Source of the DNA: Gallionellaceae bacterium
GTDB lineage: Bacteria > Pseudomonadota > Gammaproteobacteria > Burkholderiales > Thiobacillaceae
Assembly (NCBI GenBank): GCA_028714735.1
Contig: JAQTLU010000009.1
Coordinates: 1-64,000, forward strand
Length of the DNA: 64,000 nucleotides
Direction: 5' to 3'
A program made the position numbers and the translations under genes. The notes below the pieces were generated by a model. The model was not told the origin of the DNA. It saw nothing but the letters and a program-made list of their open reading frames with translations, and ran no database searches. This document shows positions 1 through 11,268 of this stretch, in pieces. Position 1 is the first letter of the stretch, and each line of letters opens with the position of its first letter.

Positions 1-1
1 G

Positions 2-88
2 GAAGATGGCTGGCAGATGCTCAAGCAATTGGGCCTTGGCCTGATGGGCAAGACCACTCTACGGAACGAGTTCGGATATGGAAATTAA
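2..88 (+). CDS. holA: DNA polymerase III subunit delta, C-terminal end (partial)
   Basis: Only the last 28 codons are in the window, ending in TAA at 86-88. The pattern W-x2-L-x2-L-x-L-x-L-x2-K-x2-L-x3-F-x2-G matches the E. coli HolA C-terminus as I remember it. HolA is the clamp-loader subunit that opens the beta sliding clamp. It overlaps the proA start by 11 bp, which suggests translational coupling. The assignment rests on a short stretch, so it is moderate. Confidence 0.6.
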   Translation, partial: EDGWQMLKQLGLGLMGKTTLRNEFGYGN

Positions 89-1355
89 GTCATACATGGA
101 AACCCTCGGCCGCCAGGCCCGCGCCGCTTCGCGCGCGATGGCCGCCGCCGACACCAACGCCAAGAACAAGGCCCTGCTGGCCATCGCCGGCGCCATCCGG
201 CGCGACAGTGCCCGGCTGATCGAAGCCAATCGCCAGGACGTCGAGGCCGCGCGTGCCGCCGGCCTGGACACGGCCCTGCTCGACCGTCTCGCGCTCGACG
301 AGAAGACCGTCGCCGGCATGGCCGAGGGCCTGGAGCAGATCGCCACCCTGGCCGACCCGGTCGGCGAGATCACCGACCTGAAGTACCGGCCCTCCGGCAT
401 CCAGGTCGGCAAGATGCGGGTGCCGCTCGGGGTCATCGGCATCATCTACGAGGCCCGTCCCAACGTCACCGCCGATGCCGCCGGCCTGTGCCTGAAATCG
501 GGCAACGCCGCCATCCTGCGCGGCGGCTCCGAGGCGATCCGGTCCAACCAGGCCATCGCCGCCTGTGTCAGGGAAGGCCTGGCCGCGGCCGGCCTGCCCG
601 ACACCGCCGTCCAGGTGGTCGAGACCACCGACCGTGCCGCGGTCGGCGAGCTGATCACCATGAAGGACTATGTCGACGTCATCGTGCCGCGCGGCGGCAA
701 GGGCCTGATCGAGCGCATCACCAGCGAGGCGCGCATCCCGGTCATCAAGCACCTGCACGGCAACTGCCACGTCTACGTCGACGACCGCGCCGACGCCGGC
801 AAGGCGCTGCGCATCGTCGAGAACGCCAAGACCCAGCGCTACGGCACCTGCAACACCACCGAGTCGCTGCTGGTCGCCCGCCCGGTGGCCGCCGCCATGC
901 TGCCCGAGATCGGCCGCATGCTGGCCGGCAAGGGCGTCGAGATGCGCGCCTGCGCCGAGGCCCTCGCCATACTGCGCGCTGCCGGCGTCGACGAGGCCCG
1001 TCTGCGCGAGGCCGTCGAGGCCGACTGGGGCGAGGAATACCTGGCCCCGATCATCGCGGTGAAGGTGGTCGACGGACTCGATGCCGCCATCGACCACATC
1101 AACATTCATGGCTCCCACCACACCGACGCCGTCGTCACCGAGGACTATGGCCGCGCGCGCCGCTTTCTGCGCGAGGTCGACTCGGCCAGCGTGATAGTGA
1201 ATGCCTCGACCCGCTTCGCCGACGGCTTCGAATACGGCCTCGGCGCCGAGATCGGCATCTCCACCGACAAGATCCATGCCCGCGGCCCGGTCGGCCTGGA
1301 AGGCCTGACCAGCCAGAAGTGGGTGGTGCTGGGCGACGGCCACGTCCGGGGCTAG
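78..1355 (+). CDS. proA: Gamma-glutamyl phosphate reductase
   Basis: Proline biosynthesis enzyme that reduces gamma-glutamyl phosphate to glutamate semialdehyde with NADPH, in the cytoplasm. It is 425 aa, the usual length for the family, and an aldehyde-dehydrogenase-fold protein throughout. The catalytic-cysteine segment is visible as [11 protein letters not shown] around residues 253-263. The start at 78 ([13 protein letters not shown]) matches the N-terminus common in betaproteobacteria and overlaps holA; an internal ATG at 96 is a possible alternative. A palindromic repeat follows immediately after the stop. Confidence 0.95.
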   Translation: MEIKSYMETLGRQARAASRAMAAADTNAKNKALLAIAGAIRRDSARLIEANRQDVEAARAAGLDTALLDRLALDEKTVAGMAEGLEQIATLADPVGEITDLKYRPSGIQVGKMRVPLGVIGIIYEARPNVTADAAGLCLKSGNAAILRGGSEAIRSNQAIAACVREGLAAAGLPDTAVQVVETTDRAAVGELITMKDYVDVIVPRGGKGLIERITSEARIPVIKHLHGNCHVYVDDRADAGKALRIVENAKTQRYGTCNTTESLLVARPVAAAMLPEIGRMLAGKGVEMRACAEALAILRAAGVDEARLREAVEADWGEEYLAPIIAVKVVDGLDAAIDHINIHGSHHTDAVVTEDYGRARRFLREVDSASVIVNASTRFADGFEYGLGAEIGISTDKIHARGPVGLEGLTSQKWVVLGDGHVRG

Positions 1356-1356
1356 G

Positions 1357-1621
1357 AGCCTATCTCAGTAGGAGGCATGCCATGCGGCAAGACAATGCGG
1401 GATGCAGCGCAAGGCGCGGCGAGGAGACAGTGGTCATTCCACGGCGACGAGCCGCAACGCGGCGATGCGCCCGCATTGCCTTGCCCCTCCGGGTTGTGGC
1501 CTGGAATGGCGTCTGCGGCGTTGCGCCGCTTGCGAATGGAATGACCATTCGCCGCGCGACGCGCCTTGCATCCATCCGTTCCAGGCCGCAACGCATGGCA
1601 TGCCTCCTACTGAGACAGGCT
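1357..1621. repeat. MITE-like palindromic repeat between proA and nadD
   Basis: About 265 bp bounded by near-perfect 30-bp terminal inverted repeats (1357-1386 and 1592-1621, one mismatch). The arms begin AGCCTRTCTCAGTAGGAGGC. Homology between the arms continues inward imperfectly (AAGGCGCG, TGGTCATTCCA, CGCAACGC), so the whole unit could fold into one long hairpin. It contains no credible gene. It starts two bases after the proA stop and ends six bases before the nadD TTG start. A non-autonomous mobile element or REP-like insertion is likely; I see no second copy in the window. Confidence 0.75.
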
Positions 1622-1626
1622 CCACA

Positions 1627-2268
1627 TTGAAGCCCATCGGGCTGCTGGGCGGCACCTTCGATCCCATCCACATCGGTCACCTGCGTCTGGCCGAGGAGAT
1701 GGCGGAGGCGCTCGGCCTGGAAGCCGTGCGCTTCCTGCCCGCCGGCACGCCGCCCCATCGCGCTCGCCCGCATGCCAGTGCGGCCGACCGCCTGGCCATG
1801 GTGCAGCTGGCCATCGCCGGCAACCCACGCTTCCGGCTGGACGCGCACGAGGTCAACAAGACCGTGCCCTGCTACATGGTGGATACCCTGACCGAACTGC
1901 GGGGCGAACTGGGTGACGAACAGCCCATCGTGCTGTTGCTCGGCGCCGACGCCTTTGCCGGGCTGGAGAGCTGGCACCAATGGCGCCGGCTGTTTGCCCT
2001 GTGTCACATCGCGGTAGCCGAACGGCCGGGCTACGACCTTGCGCGCGACCTGCCCAGCGCCCTCGCCACGGTCTGCGCAACGCGCCTGACCCGCCACCCG
2101 GACGCTCTGGCCGCGGCCCCTTCGGGCAAGGTGTTCCGCCACGCCATCAGCCAGCTGGACATCTCGGCCAGCCATATCCGCACACACGTCGCCGCCGGGC
2201 GCAGCCCGCGTTATCTGCTGCCCGACGCGGTCTTGAACTACATCGATCAACATCGTCTGTACCAATAA
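1627..2268 (+). CDS. nadD: Nicotinate-nucleotide adenylyltransferase
   Basis: Adenylates nicotinate mononucleotide in NAD biosynthesis. The N-terminus shows the nucleotidyltransferase signature GGTFDPIHIGH, and the C-terminal half has the SxSxxIR-type motif (ISASHIRTH). A TTG start at 1627 gives 213 aa, the E. coli length. No strong ribosome-binding site is visible because the upstream DNA is the palindromic repeat. An in-frame ATG at 1600 inside the repeat arm would add 9 residues (MPPTETGST). The insertion may therefore have replaced the native leader. rsfS follows after 8 bp. Confidence 0.93.
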   Translation: MKPIGLLGGTFDPIHIGHLRLAEEMAEALGLEAVRFLPAGTPPHRARPHASAADRLAMVQLAIAGNPRFRLDAHEVNKTVPCYMVDTLTELRGELGDEQPIVLLLGADAFAGLESWHQWRRLFALCHIAVAERPGYDLARDLPSALATVCATRLTRHPDALAAAPSGKVFRHAISQLDISASHIRTHVAAGRSPRYLLPDAVLNYIDQHRLYQ

Positions 2269-2276
2269 AGGAACTT

Positions 2277-2618
2277 ATGGACACCGCCGAACTTACCCGC
2301 ATCGCCGTCGCCGCCCTGGAAGACATCAAGGCCAAGGACATCACCGTGATGGACGTGCGCCACCTCACCTCGCTGTTCGATACCATGATCGTCGCCAGCG
2401 GCGACTCGAGCCGCCAGGTCAAGGCGCTGGCCGACCATGTCCGCGACAAGATCAGGGAGGCCGGCGGCGAGATCCTCGGCACCGAAGGGGAAAAGGCCTC
2501 CGAGTGGGTGCTGGTCGATGCCATCAACGTGATCGTGCACGTCATGCACCCGATCACCCGGCAGCACTACAACCTGGAAGAACTCTGGGGCGTGGCGAAG
2601 AACCGCCGGGCCGCCTGA
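2277..2618 (+). CDS. rsfS: Ribosomal silencing factor RsfS
   Basis: RsfS/Iojap family, 113 aa. The family binds ribosomal protein uL14 on the 50S subunit and blocks subunit joining during starvation. Visible hallmarks are the D-x-TSLFDTMIVASGDSSRQVKALAD block, EGEKASEWVLVD, and the C-terminal YNLEELWG. The ATG at 2277 is preceded by AAAGGA at good spacing. It sits 8 bp after nadD, the classic nadD-rsfS pair. The usual next gene, rlmH, is absent: a minus-strand ParA gene converges on it. Confidence 0.95.
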   Translation: MDTAELTRIAVAALEDIKAKDITVMDVRHLTSLFDTMIVASGDSSRQVKALADHVRDKIREAGGEILGTEGEKASEWVLVDAINVIVHVMHPITRQHYNLEELWGVAKNRRAA

Positions 2619-2628
2619 GCCGGTCCGG

Positions 2629-3393
2629 CTACTGGAAAAAGCCCTTGGCCAGCAGCTCCATGGTCAGCATGCGATAGGCATGGGCGCCGGCCGAATCGGC
2701 CGCGTAGGCGAAGATATCCATGCCGTGGGCCGGACTTTCCGCCAAGGCCGGATCGTCCGGGATATGGTTGTCGCACAGGGCATCGCCGTAGCGCTGCTTC
2801 AGCGTCGCCAGGGCCTCGCGGCTCTGGGCCTTGTTCTCGTCGAAGCGGGTCAGCACGATGCGGCGCTCGATCCGGCGCCGTACCTGCTGTTCCAGCACCC
2901 GCAGGGCCAGGTCGAGACGGGTCAGCCCCTGCATGGCCAGGAAGTCCGGCGTCACCGGCACCAGCACCCGGTCGGCCGCCAAGAGCGCATTCAGCGACAA
3001 CACCCCGAGCGACGGTGCGCAATCGACCAGGATCGGGTCTTCCTCCCAGGCCAGCCCGGCCTCCAGGCCCTTGCGCAGCTTGCCGGCCACTCCGGGAGTG
3101 CTGCCCATCAGGGCGTCGATCTTGGACAGGTCGGGATGCGCCGGTATCACGCGGACGCCGGAAGGCTGGCTGCGCATCAGACTCATGAGCGGGGTGTCGT
3201 GGCGAAAAAACGCACAGGAACACAGGTTCGACGGGGCATTGCGCACCCCGGCGGCCAGGCTGACGTGGGCCTGGGGATCGAGGTCGATGATGACCGGCTT
3301 GCGCTCCAGCATGGCCAGGCCCGCCGCCAGGTTGAGCGTCGTCGTCGTTTTTCCGACGCCGCCCTTCTGGTTGAATACTGCGATGACTGCCAT
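2629..3393 (-). CDS. Orphan ParA-family ATPase
   Basis: 254 aa. The deviant Walker A KGGVGKT is at residues 10-16, followed by the IIDLDPQ switch region and a VDCAPSLG Walker B-like motif, so it is a ParA/Soj/MinD-type ATPase. The ATG at 3393 is preceded by AGGAG seven bases upstream. There is no ParB-like gene next to it, and the chromosomal parAB pair lies at 16411-18044. Orphan ParAs of this kind position diverse cargo such as chemoreceptors, carboxysomes or plasmids; which one applies cannot be told here. Its 3' end faces rsfS. Confidence 0.85.
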   Translation of the reverse strand: MAVIAVFNQKGGVGKTTTTLNLAAGLAMLERKPVIIDLDPQAHVSLAAGVRNAPSNLCSCAFFRHDTPLMSLMRSQPSGVRVIPAHPDLSKIDALMGSTPGVAGKLRKGLEAGLAWEEDPILVDCAPSLGVLSLNALLAADRVLVPVTPDFLAMQGLTRLDLALRVLEQQVRRRIERRIVLTRFDENKAQSREALATLKQRYGDALCDNHIPDDPALAESPAHGMDIFAYAADSAGAHAYRMLTMELLAKGFFQ

Positions 3394-3869
3394 GGCAAGC
3401 TGCTCCTGGTGAGGTTTATTCCGCAGTGACCGATTTTGCCAGATTTCGGGGCTTGTAGTTCCGGCCGGCGGCTCTCGCCGCCTCAACCCTGGCCGCGCCC
3501 AACCAAGCCTGCATTGCACGCCTCGCGCGTGAGGCCGCCAAACGAAGCCATGTTGCCACGCGTTATGATCGAACGTGGCCATCTGCTCTGACGCAAAATG
3601 GAAGCGTCGTCGTGCCAGCGGACGCTCCACCTGTTCTCGCTGGACGATGCGGCCGGTGCCTTGAACCGTAAGCGACATCGCAGCGTGGCTGGCTGGCCAC
3701 GGACACGAGAGGGCCATTTGAATCCCCCATCACTACCCCTGATTCAACATCATATCCGCCTCGACCAACCACCCGGCAGCTATACTGACCACGCCGCCGG
3801 ATGTAGCCCGGAGTTGCGACTCATCTGTTTCGTGCCTACTGGCGCGATGCCAGGGCGCGCCGGCGGCAC
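3394..3869. other. Intergenic region, no gene recognised
   Basis: 476 bp upstream of the orphan ParA gene and downstream of the hydrolase fusion, both minus strand. A plus-strand open frame at 3598-3909 (103 codons) has no recognisable family features and runs into the 3' end of the hydrolase gene, so I do not call it. No tRNA, convincing promoter or terminator was found. Confidence 0.4.
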
Positions 3870-5741
3870 TCAATCCAGTACCGAGGGATGGAGCCCCGCA
3901 GGCGCGTAGTCCGCCAGCGGGCGCTGGAACGGCAGGTTCAGCGCTGCGCGCACCTGCAGCACGGCCTCGGGATCGAGGTCGCGATCCGTGTACCGGCTGT
4001 GCGCGAAGCCCTTCGCGTCATTGAGCCGGACATCCCGGACCCAGGCACCAAACTCCTCGGCGAGTGGTCCTGCAATCGGGTCGCCGTCGATCAGTCCGGA
4101 GTACGGAAAATAAAGATTCGTCCAGCGCGTGAGCGCGAATAGCCCGGCGTGATGCGGCACCTGGACCGACCGCTTCGCCCGCAGGTTCTGTTCGTCCACA
4201 TAGGCATGCGTGAAGGTAAAAGCCTGGCGATGCACATTCGGCACTGGACTCGCGATGGTTTCCGTCTGCGGCGGGCAGGTCGGGAATGAGCGCTCGCGCA
4301 CGAGGTCCGCGAACTGTGTCTTCGCGTCCAGGTTGAGGAGCCATCGAGCATGGCTCAACGGCGAGCCCGCGGTCACGAAGTCGCTGACCAGCCAATCGAA
4401 GCCGTTGCGCCGATACTCGAGCCACGCGGCATGCTGCATGGGCTGCACGTCCTCGGCGCTGACCGCGGCCGTTTTCCTGGGGCGCGGGTTGAGCAGGTCT
4501 TCGAGCGCCCGCAGCGCCCGGCTGCTGGTCTTCGGTTGCGCACCGCGGCGCCGCGATCTCCGGGTCCAGGCATGGCTGAGGATGTCGTAGGCGATGACGC
4601 TTCCGAGGCTGTGGCCATAGACGATGATCCGCGCGTAGCGCCCTTTGTCGTGCAAGGCATCGAGCAGTTGTGCGCCGGCTTCTCGTATCTCCTGTCGCCT
4701 GGCGATGTTCTCCGGCCTGGGCTCGAGATAGCGGGCCGCATCACCGGCATACCCGACGATGAACTGGTCCCGGAATACCTTCAAAGCGGTCGCGGCAAGC
4801 GCTGGCAGGGCGGCCAGCGAACCCAGCCCCAGGCCCGTGAGCCAGGCGGACACGTCTTGGGTCATCAGCCAGGCAAAGACCAGAAGCGCGACCACGATTG
4901 TGGCCCTGAGACCCCAGACAAGGCGGATCAAGGTCCGCGGGATCTTGTCATCGCATGAGGCCATCAGCCGGAACATCCAGCCATAGACCTGCGCCACCGT
5001 GGTATCCCGGATCAGATGGGCCCAATAGAGCTCGTACACGTCCGTCGTCGGTCGCGTGCCGTCGTTACGAGGCACGGTCGCCATATGCATCTCCAACAGC
5101 GAGGCGACGTAGTCGGGCTTGACGAAATGCACCTCACCGGCCGCTCGGTCGAAGACGTTCGTGACGAACTGCCGAAGCAACTGCCCTGGACGCTGTTCGC
5201 CGATACCGTGCACGACAATCACGGCCTGGCGTTCGCGGCGACGACTCTTGTCTGCCCGGGCCATCAGCCGGCCGATTCTGTTCAGGGCACCCTGCCAGAC
5301 CTTGACGCTGGAGTGCACTTCACCGACGTTCGTGAGTCCACTGTGTTCGATCCGGATTCGACTGGCCTGCCCTGCCCGGGGCGTCAGCCTGAACGTGACG
5401 CGCCGAGTCGCTGGCGCTGAATCGAGCGTGACGACCAACTCGAAGGTCTCGCTGTCGGGCGCTTGGCCGGTGTCTGTGTCTGCATCTGTGGCGGCAGCGG
5501 GCCAGGTCAGTGAGGTCACTGTCCCGCTCAGCGGGGTGCTGTATTCAATGCCCCCGTTGACTGCGACGGCGTGGGGCAATCGGGCGAACGAGGCCAGTTT
5601 GGGAAGCAACACCGAATCGTTGCTCAACCAGTACGGCAGAACGTCGGTTCGTAGCAGGTATTCGGCCACTTCGACGGTGCGGAAAGGCAGGTTCAGCGCA
5701 ACGCGAATCGATGAATGTGGTGGGGCGTTGGGTGGGTTCAT
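3870..5741 (-). CDS. SRPBCC-like domain fused to membrane-inserted alpha/beta hydrolase
   Basis: 623 aa. Residues 1-160 look like an SRPBCC/AHSA1-type fold (N-terminal strand ALNLPFRTVEVAEYL, a later strand with IEHSGL, a C-terminal helix with WQGALNRIGRLM). Residues 170-390 form an alpha/beta hydrolase with the oxyanion segment VVHGIGE (176-182) and the nucleophile elbow GHSLG (376-380, Ser378). Between them, about 270-320 is strongly hydrophobic and should span or insert into the membrane. The motif ALNLPF recurs near the C-terminus (RAALNLPFQRP). No lipid or ester substrate can be inferred. Function unknown. Confidence 0.7.
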   Translation of the reverse strand: MNPPNAPPHSSIRVALNLPFRTVEVAEYLLRTDVLPYWLSNDSVLLPKLASFARLPHAVAVNGGIEYSTPLSGTVTSLTWPAAATDADTDTGQAPDSETFELVVTLDSAPATRRVTFRLTPRAGQASRIRIEHSGLTNVGEVHSSVKVWQGALNRIGRLMARADKSRRRERQAVIVVHGIGEQRPGQLLRQFVTNVFDRAAGEVHFVKPDYVASLLEMHMATVPRNDGTRPTTDVYELYWAHLIRDTTVAQVYGWMFRLMASCDDKIPRTLIRLVWGLRATIVVALLVFAWLMTQDVSAWLTGLGLGSLAALPALAATALKVFRDQFIVGYAGDAARYLEPRPENIARRQEIREAGAQLLDALHDKGRYARIIVYGHSLGSVIAYDILSHAWTRRSRRRGAQPKTSSRALRALEDLLNPRPRKTAAVSAEDVQPMQHAAWLEYRRNGFDWLVSDFVTAGSPLSHARWLLNLDAKTQFADLVRERSFPTCPPQTETIASPVPNVHRQAFTFTHAYVDEQNLRAKRSVQVPHHAGLFALTRWTNLYFPYSGLIDGDPIAGPLAEEFGAWVRDVRLNDAKGFAHSRYTDRDLDPEAVLQVRAALNLPFQRPLADYAPAGLHPSVLD

Positions 5742-6086
5742 GGCGCCTGCCTACTGTCGTGGTCGCGAAGTATTTGAACAGTAGCATCCCTTGCCCAGCA
5801 CGTTGCCCTGAAGCAGGGCTTCGCGGTATTCGGACGCATCGGAGCCGCCGGGAATCCCATCAGTGAGAACTTCAACTCACAATCTCCGTGACAAACGCAT
5901 TCCAGGCATTCTGACCCCTCAGTGGGGTCAGTCTAATCAGGAGTACCAGGCAAATTCAAGGAGAAGGACCAGTATGAACCGTCGAGGCGGAGTGGCAACG
6001 AAACGGAGATCCGTCGCGATCCTCAGGCTTGAACAGCCCGACGGACCTTATTTGTCTCCAGCACGCGTTTCAACAAGGCTTGGCCA
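5742..6086. other. Intergenic region with a small perfect hairpin
   Basis: 345 bp between the 3' end of glmS and the 5' end of the hydrolase fusion. It contains one perfect inverted repeat, CTGACCCC-N5-GGGGTCAG, at 5911-5931 with no T-run on either side, so it is not a convincing intrinsic terminator. A plus-strand frame reaching into glmS ([11 protein letters not shown]...) is the antisense of the conserved GlmS C-terminus and not a gene. Confidence 0.4.
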
Positions 6087-7916
6087 TTATTCAACGGTCA
6101 CCGATTTCGCGAGGTTGCGGGGCTTGTCTACGTCGGTGCCTTTTCTCAAGGCGGCGTGATAGGCCAATAGCTGCACCGGGATGGCATGGATCACCGGCGA
6201 CAACAGCCCGGCGTGGCGCGGGGTGCGGATCACATGCACCGCCTCCGCCTCGCCGAAATGACTGTCCAGGTCGGCGAAGACGTAGAGCTGGCCGCCGCGT
6301 GCACGCACCTCCTGCATGTTCGACTTCACCTTTTCCAGCAGGCTGTCGTTGGGGGCGATCACCACCACCGGCATCTTCTCGTCGACCAGGGCCAACGGGC
6401 CGTGCTTCAACTCGCCGGCCGGATAGGCCTCGGCGTGGATGTAGGAGATCTCCTTGAGCTTGAGGGCGCCTTCCAGCGCGATCGGATAATGCAGGCCGCG
6501 GCCCAGGAAGAGGGCATGGTCCTTGTCGGCGAACTGGTCGGCCCAGACCTTGATCTGCGGCTCCAGGTTGAGGGCGTGCTGGACGCTGCCGGGCAGCTGG
6601 CGCAACGCCTCGATGTGGCTCTGTTCGGCCGCGCTGTCGAGATGTCCGCGTTGCTTGGCCAGGGTCAGGGCCAGGATGTACAGGGCGCACAACTGGGTGG
6701 TGAAGGCCTTGGTCGAGGCGACCCCGATCTCGGCCCCGGCGCGGGTATAGAACACCAGTTTCGAGGCGCGCGGCAGGGCGCTTTCCTGGACGTTGCAGAT
6801 CGACAGGGTGTGCTGGTGGCCGAGCGACTTGGCGCGCTTCAGCGCCTCCATGGTATCCAGGGTCTCGCCCGACTGGGAGATGGTGACCACCAGCTGGCGC
6901 GGGTTGGCAATCGAGTCGCGGTAACGGTATTCGTGGCCCAGTTCGACGTTGCAGGGGATGCGGGCCAGCGTCTCCAGCCACTGGCGGCCGACCAGGCCGG
7001 CGTAATAGCTGGTCCCGGAGGCCAGGATCAGCACGCTGTCGACCTGCTCGAACACCGCCCCCGCCCCGGCGCCGAACAGGGCCGGATCGATGCCGGCGTC
7101 GATCACGCCCTCCAGGGTGTCGGCGGTGGCGCGCGGCTGTTCGTGGATCTCCTTCTGCATGTAGTGGTCGTACGGGCCCAGTTCGATGGCGTCGGCGGAG
7201 ACCGCTGACAGGCGTTCCTCGCGCTCTACCGGTTGACCGTCGCGGTCGACGATGTGCACCCCGTCGCGGGTCACGGCCGCGACATCGCCCTCGTCCAGGT
7301 AGATCACACGGCGCGTTTCCGAAAGCAGGGCGGAGACGTCCGAGGCGAAGAAGTTTTCCCCCTCGCCACGGCCGATCAGCAACGGACAGCCCATGCGGGC
7401 GCAACAGACCAGGTCGGGCGAGGCCAGGGCCACCACGCCGATGGCGTAGGCACCGCGCAATTCGGCCACCGCCTTGCGGGTGGCCTCCAGCAGGTCGCCG
7501 GACTGGCTATAGAAATGATGGACAAGGTGGGCGATCACCTCGGTGTCGGTCTGCGACTCGAAGACATAACCCAGAGCGGTCAGCCGGTTGCGCTGTTCCT
7601 CGTGGTTTTCGATGATGCCGTTATGGACCACGGCGATCTCTTCGCGTGAGATATGCGGATGGGCGTTGTATTCGGTGACGCCGCCGTGGGTGGCCCAGCG
7701 GGTATGGCCGATGCCGAGCGGCCCGGCCAGGCCCTGGGCGGCGGCGCCGGCCGCCATCTCGGCCACCCGGCCGACCCGGCGCACCCGTTCCAGCCGGCCA
7801 TCATGCAGTACCGCCGCGCCGGCCGAGTCGTAGCCCCGGTATTCAAGCCGCCTCAGGCCCTCGACGATGATCGGGACGATGTCGCGTTGGGCAATGGCCC
7901 CGACGATTCCGCACAT
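6087..7916 (-). CDS. glmS: Glutamine-fructose-6-phosphate aminotransferase (isomerizing)
   Basis: Makes glucosamine-6-phosphate from fructose-6-phosphate and glutamine, the entry step to peptidoglycan and LPS precursors. 609 aa, full length. The protein begins MCGIVGA, so Cys2 is the glutaminase nucleophile after Met removal. Two SIS sugar-isomerase domains follow ([17 protein letters not shown]) and the C-terminus is the invariant KSVTVE. AAGGAAG lies upstream of the ATG. glmU ends 14 bp upstream, so glmU-glmS form a UDP-GlcNAc supply operon. No glmS ribozyme is seen. Confidence 0.98.
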   Translation of the reverse strand: MCGIVGAIAQRDIVPIIVEGLRRLEYRGYDSAGAAVLHDGRLERVRRVGRVAEMAAGAAAQGLAGPLGIGHTRWATHGGVTEYNAHPHISREEIAVVHNGIIENHEEQRNRLTALGYVFESQTDTEVIAHLVHHFYSQSGDLLEATRKAVAELRGAYAIGVVALASPDLVCCARMGCPLLIGRGEGENFFASDVSALLSETRRVIYLDEGDVAAVTRDGVHIVDRDGQPVEREERLSAVSADAIELGPYDHYMQKEIHEQPRATADTLEGVIDAGIDPALFGAGAGAVFEQVDSVLILASGTSYYAGLVGRQWLETLARIPCNVELGHEYRYRDSIANPRQLVVTISQSGETLDTMEALKRAKSLGHQHTLSICNVQESALPRASKLVFYTRAGAEIGVASTKAFTTQLCALYILALTLAKQRGHLDSAAEQSHIEALRQLPGSVQHALNLEPQIKVWADQFADKDHALFLGRGLHYPIALEGALKLKEISYIHAEAYPAGELKHGPLALVDEKMPVVVIAPNDSLLEKVKSNMQEVRARGGQLYVFADLDSHFGEAEAVHVIRTPRHAGLLSPVIHAIPVQLLAYHAALRKGTDVDKPRNLAKSVTVE

Positions 7917-7930
7917 GAATGAAAACTTCC

Positions 7931-9304
7931 TTATTTTGGTTTTTTCACTGGCCGTTGCCAGCCCGGCAAGGTCAGCTGCTTGGCCCGCGACAGGGTCAGT
8001 TGCCCCGGCGGGGCATCCTTGGTCAGGGTAGTGCCGGCGCCGAGGGTGGCACCCTTGCCGACGGTGACCGGCGCGACCAGCTGGGTGTCGGAACCGATGA
8101 AGGCCTCGTCTTCGATCACGGTGCGGTGCTTGTTGGCGCCATCGTAATTGCAGGTGATGGTGCCGGCGCCGATGTTGACCTTGCGGCCCACGGTGGCATC
8201 ACCGACATAGGACAGGTGGTTGATCTTGGAGTTGAAGCCGACCTGGGCGTTCTTCAGTTCGACGAAATTGCCGATGTGGGCCGCCTCGGCCAGTTCGGTG
8301 CCCGGACGCAGGCGGGCGTAGGGGCCGATGATGGCCTCGGCGCCGATGCGGGCGCCGTCGATATGACAGAACGGCTTGATCTCGACCCCGTTCCCGATTT
8401 CCACGTCCTTCAGCACTGAGTTAGCGCCCACTCTCACGTTATCGCCCAGGACCACCCGGCCTTCGAATATGCAGTTGACGTCGATCAGGCAGTCGCGGCC
8501 GCAGTTGAGGCTGCCGCGGACATCGAGTCGGGCCGGATCGATCAGGGTGACGCCCTCGGCCATCAGCACCTCGGCGAGGCTGGCTTGCAATCGCCGCTCC
8601 AGCCCGGCCAACTGGGCCCGGCTGTTCACGCCGAGCACTTCCCATTCCGACGCGGGATGGCACGGTAGTATGTGCTCACCTTCGGCGGCCGCCATGGCGA
8701 TCACGTCGGTCAGGTAGTACTCGCCCTGGGCATTGGCGTTGGTCAGGCGCGCCAGCCAACCGGCCAGCTTGGCGCCGGACAGACACATGATCCCGGTGTT
8801 GACCTCATGGATGGCCAGCTCCTCGGGGCTGGCGTCCTTGTGTTCGACGATGCGCTCGACCTGGCCGCGGGGGTTGCGGACGATGCGGCCATAGCCGGAA
8901 GGATCGTCCAGCTTGACGGTCAGCAGGGCGAGCGCGCCTTCGCCGGCAATCAGGACCATTTCCTGCAGGGTTTCCGGCCGGATCAGGGGCACATCGCCAT
9001 ACAGGATCAGGACATTACCGCCAGTATCGACATGCGGCATGGCCTGCTGGACCGCGTGACCCGTGCCCAGTTGGGGTTGCTGGAGTACCCAGGCGATATC
9101 GGTACGGTCGACCGCCTTGGGCAGCACCTCGCCGCCGTGGCCATAGACGACGCAGACCCGTTCCGGCCTGAGGGAGTCGGCAGCGGCCAGGACATGGCCG
9201 ATCAGCGACCGGCCCGCCAGCGGATGCAACACCTTCGGCAGCTCGGATTTCATCCGGGTACCTTTGCCGGCGGCAAGGATGACTACATTAAGGGGAGAGG
9301 TCAT
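7931..9304 (-). CDS. glmU: Bifunctional GlcNAc-1-P uridyltransferase / glucosamine-1-P acetyltransferase
   Basis: Final two steps to UDP-GlcNAc. The N-terminal pyrophosphorylase shows [10 protein letters not shown], and the C-terminal left-handed beta-helix shows hexapeptide repeats ending in [14 protein letters not shown] take the ATG at 9304 ([13 protein letters not shown], 457 aa); the longer frame would need a TTG at 9316. A perfect TATAAT -10 element lies about 33 bp upstream. The gene is separated from atpC by an intrinsic terminator. Confidence 0.97.
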   Translation of the reverse strand: MTSPLNVVILAAGKGTRMKSELPKVLHPLAGRSLIGHVLAAADSLRPERVCVVYGHGGEVLPKAVDRTDIAWVLQQPQLGTGHAVQQAMPHVDTGGNVLILYGDVPLIRPETLQEMVLIAGEGALALLTVKLDDPSGYGRIVRNPRGQVERIVEHKDASPEELAIHEVNTGIMCLSGAKLAGWLARLTNANAQGEYYLTDVIAMAAAEGEHILPCHPASEWEVLGVNSRAQLAGLERRLQASLAEVLMAEGVTLIDPARLDVRGSLNCGRDCLIDVNCIFEGRVVLGDNVRVGANSVLKDVEIGNGVEIKPFCHIDGARIGAEAIIGPYARLRPGTELAEAAHIGNFVELKNAQVGFNSKINHLSYVGDATVGRKVNIGAGTITCNYDGANKHRTVIEDEAFIGSDTQLVAPVTVGKGATLGAGTTLTKDAPPGQLTLSRAKQLTLPGWQRPVKKPK

Positions 9305-9336
9305 TAGGTCCGGCAATCCGGTGCTTCAGTCCCGAA

Positions 9337-9342
9337 ATTATA
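9337..9342 (-). promoter_or_regulatory. -10 element of the glmU promoter
   Basis: TATAAT on the minus strand, placing +1 near 9330 and glmU at 9304. The -35 region overlaps the atp terminator stem and is a poor match. It lies just downstream of that terminator, so glmU-glmS can be transcribed independently of the atp operon. Confidence 0.55.
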
Positions 9343-9355
9343 CGGTTTGGAAAAT

Positions 9356-9385
9356 GCAAAAGGGCAGCCTGGGCAGCCCTTTTGC
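9356..9385 (-). terminator. Intrinsic terminator of the atp operon
   Basis: Perfect 10-bp stem GCAAAAGGGC (9356-9365) with GCCCTTTTGC (9376-9385), followed on the minus strand by ATTTT. It lies 16 bp after the atpC stop. Confidence 0.85.
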
Positions 9386-9400
9386 TTACCGCAAGGCATG

Positions 9401-9826
9401 TTAGTGGCGATGCCGGCGCAGCTTGTCGATCGCCTGCAACTGGGCCACGGCCTGGGCCAGTTCGGCCTGGGCCTGGGCGTATTCCATGGCGCCGGTCCGG
9501 TTGGCCATGGCCTCCTCGGCCTGCTTCTTGGCCTCCAGGACCCGGGCTTCATCCAGGTCGGCGCCGCGGATGGCGGTGTCGGACAGGATGGTCACCACGC
9601 CGGGCTGCACCTCGAGGATGCCGCCGGAGACATAGATCAGGTCTTCCTCAACCTTGTCCGGCGACTTGATCCGCACCGAACCGGGCTTGATCCGGGTGAG
9701 CAGAGGGGCATGGCGGGGATAGATTCCCACCTCGCCCATCTCGGCCGGAACCACCACGAACTCGGCCAGGCCCGAGTAGAGGGAGGCTTCCGCGCTTACG
9801 ATATCCAGGTGGAGGGTCATTGCCAT
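9401..9826 (-). CDS. atpC: ATP synthase epsilon subunit
   Basis: Central-stalk subunit of F1 that couples rotation and inhibits ATP hydrolysis. 141 aa, with an N-terminal beta-sandwich ([14 protein letters not shown]) and a C-terminal helical pair from about residue 90. AAGGAAAAG precedes the ATG at 9826. Last gene of the operon, with a terminator directly downstream. Confidence 0.97.
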   Translation of the reverse strand: MAMTLHLDIVSAEASLYSGLAEFVVVPAEMGEVGIYPRHAPLLTRIKPGSVRIKSPDKVEEDLIYVSGGILEVQPGVVTILSDTAIRGADLDEARVLEAKKQAEEAMANRTGAMEYAQAQAELAQAVAQLQAIDKLRRHRH

Positions 9827-9858
9827 GAGGGCTTTTCCTTAATGTTCCAAACCTTGGC

Positions 9859-11268
<1,410 letters not shown>

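Noticed and set aside
5863-6159. Plus-strand frame ending in [12 protein letters not shown]
   Set aside because: Antisense of the invariant GlmS C-terminus; a well-known false gene.
6087-9304. glmS ribozyme upstream of glmS
   Set aside because: The 14-bp glmU-glmS gap leaves no room for it, and it is a Firmicutes feature.
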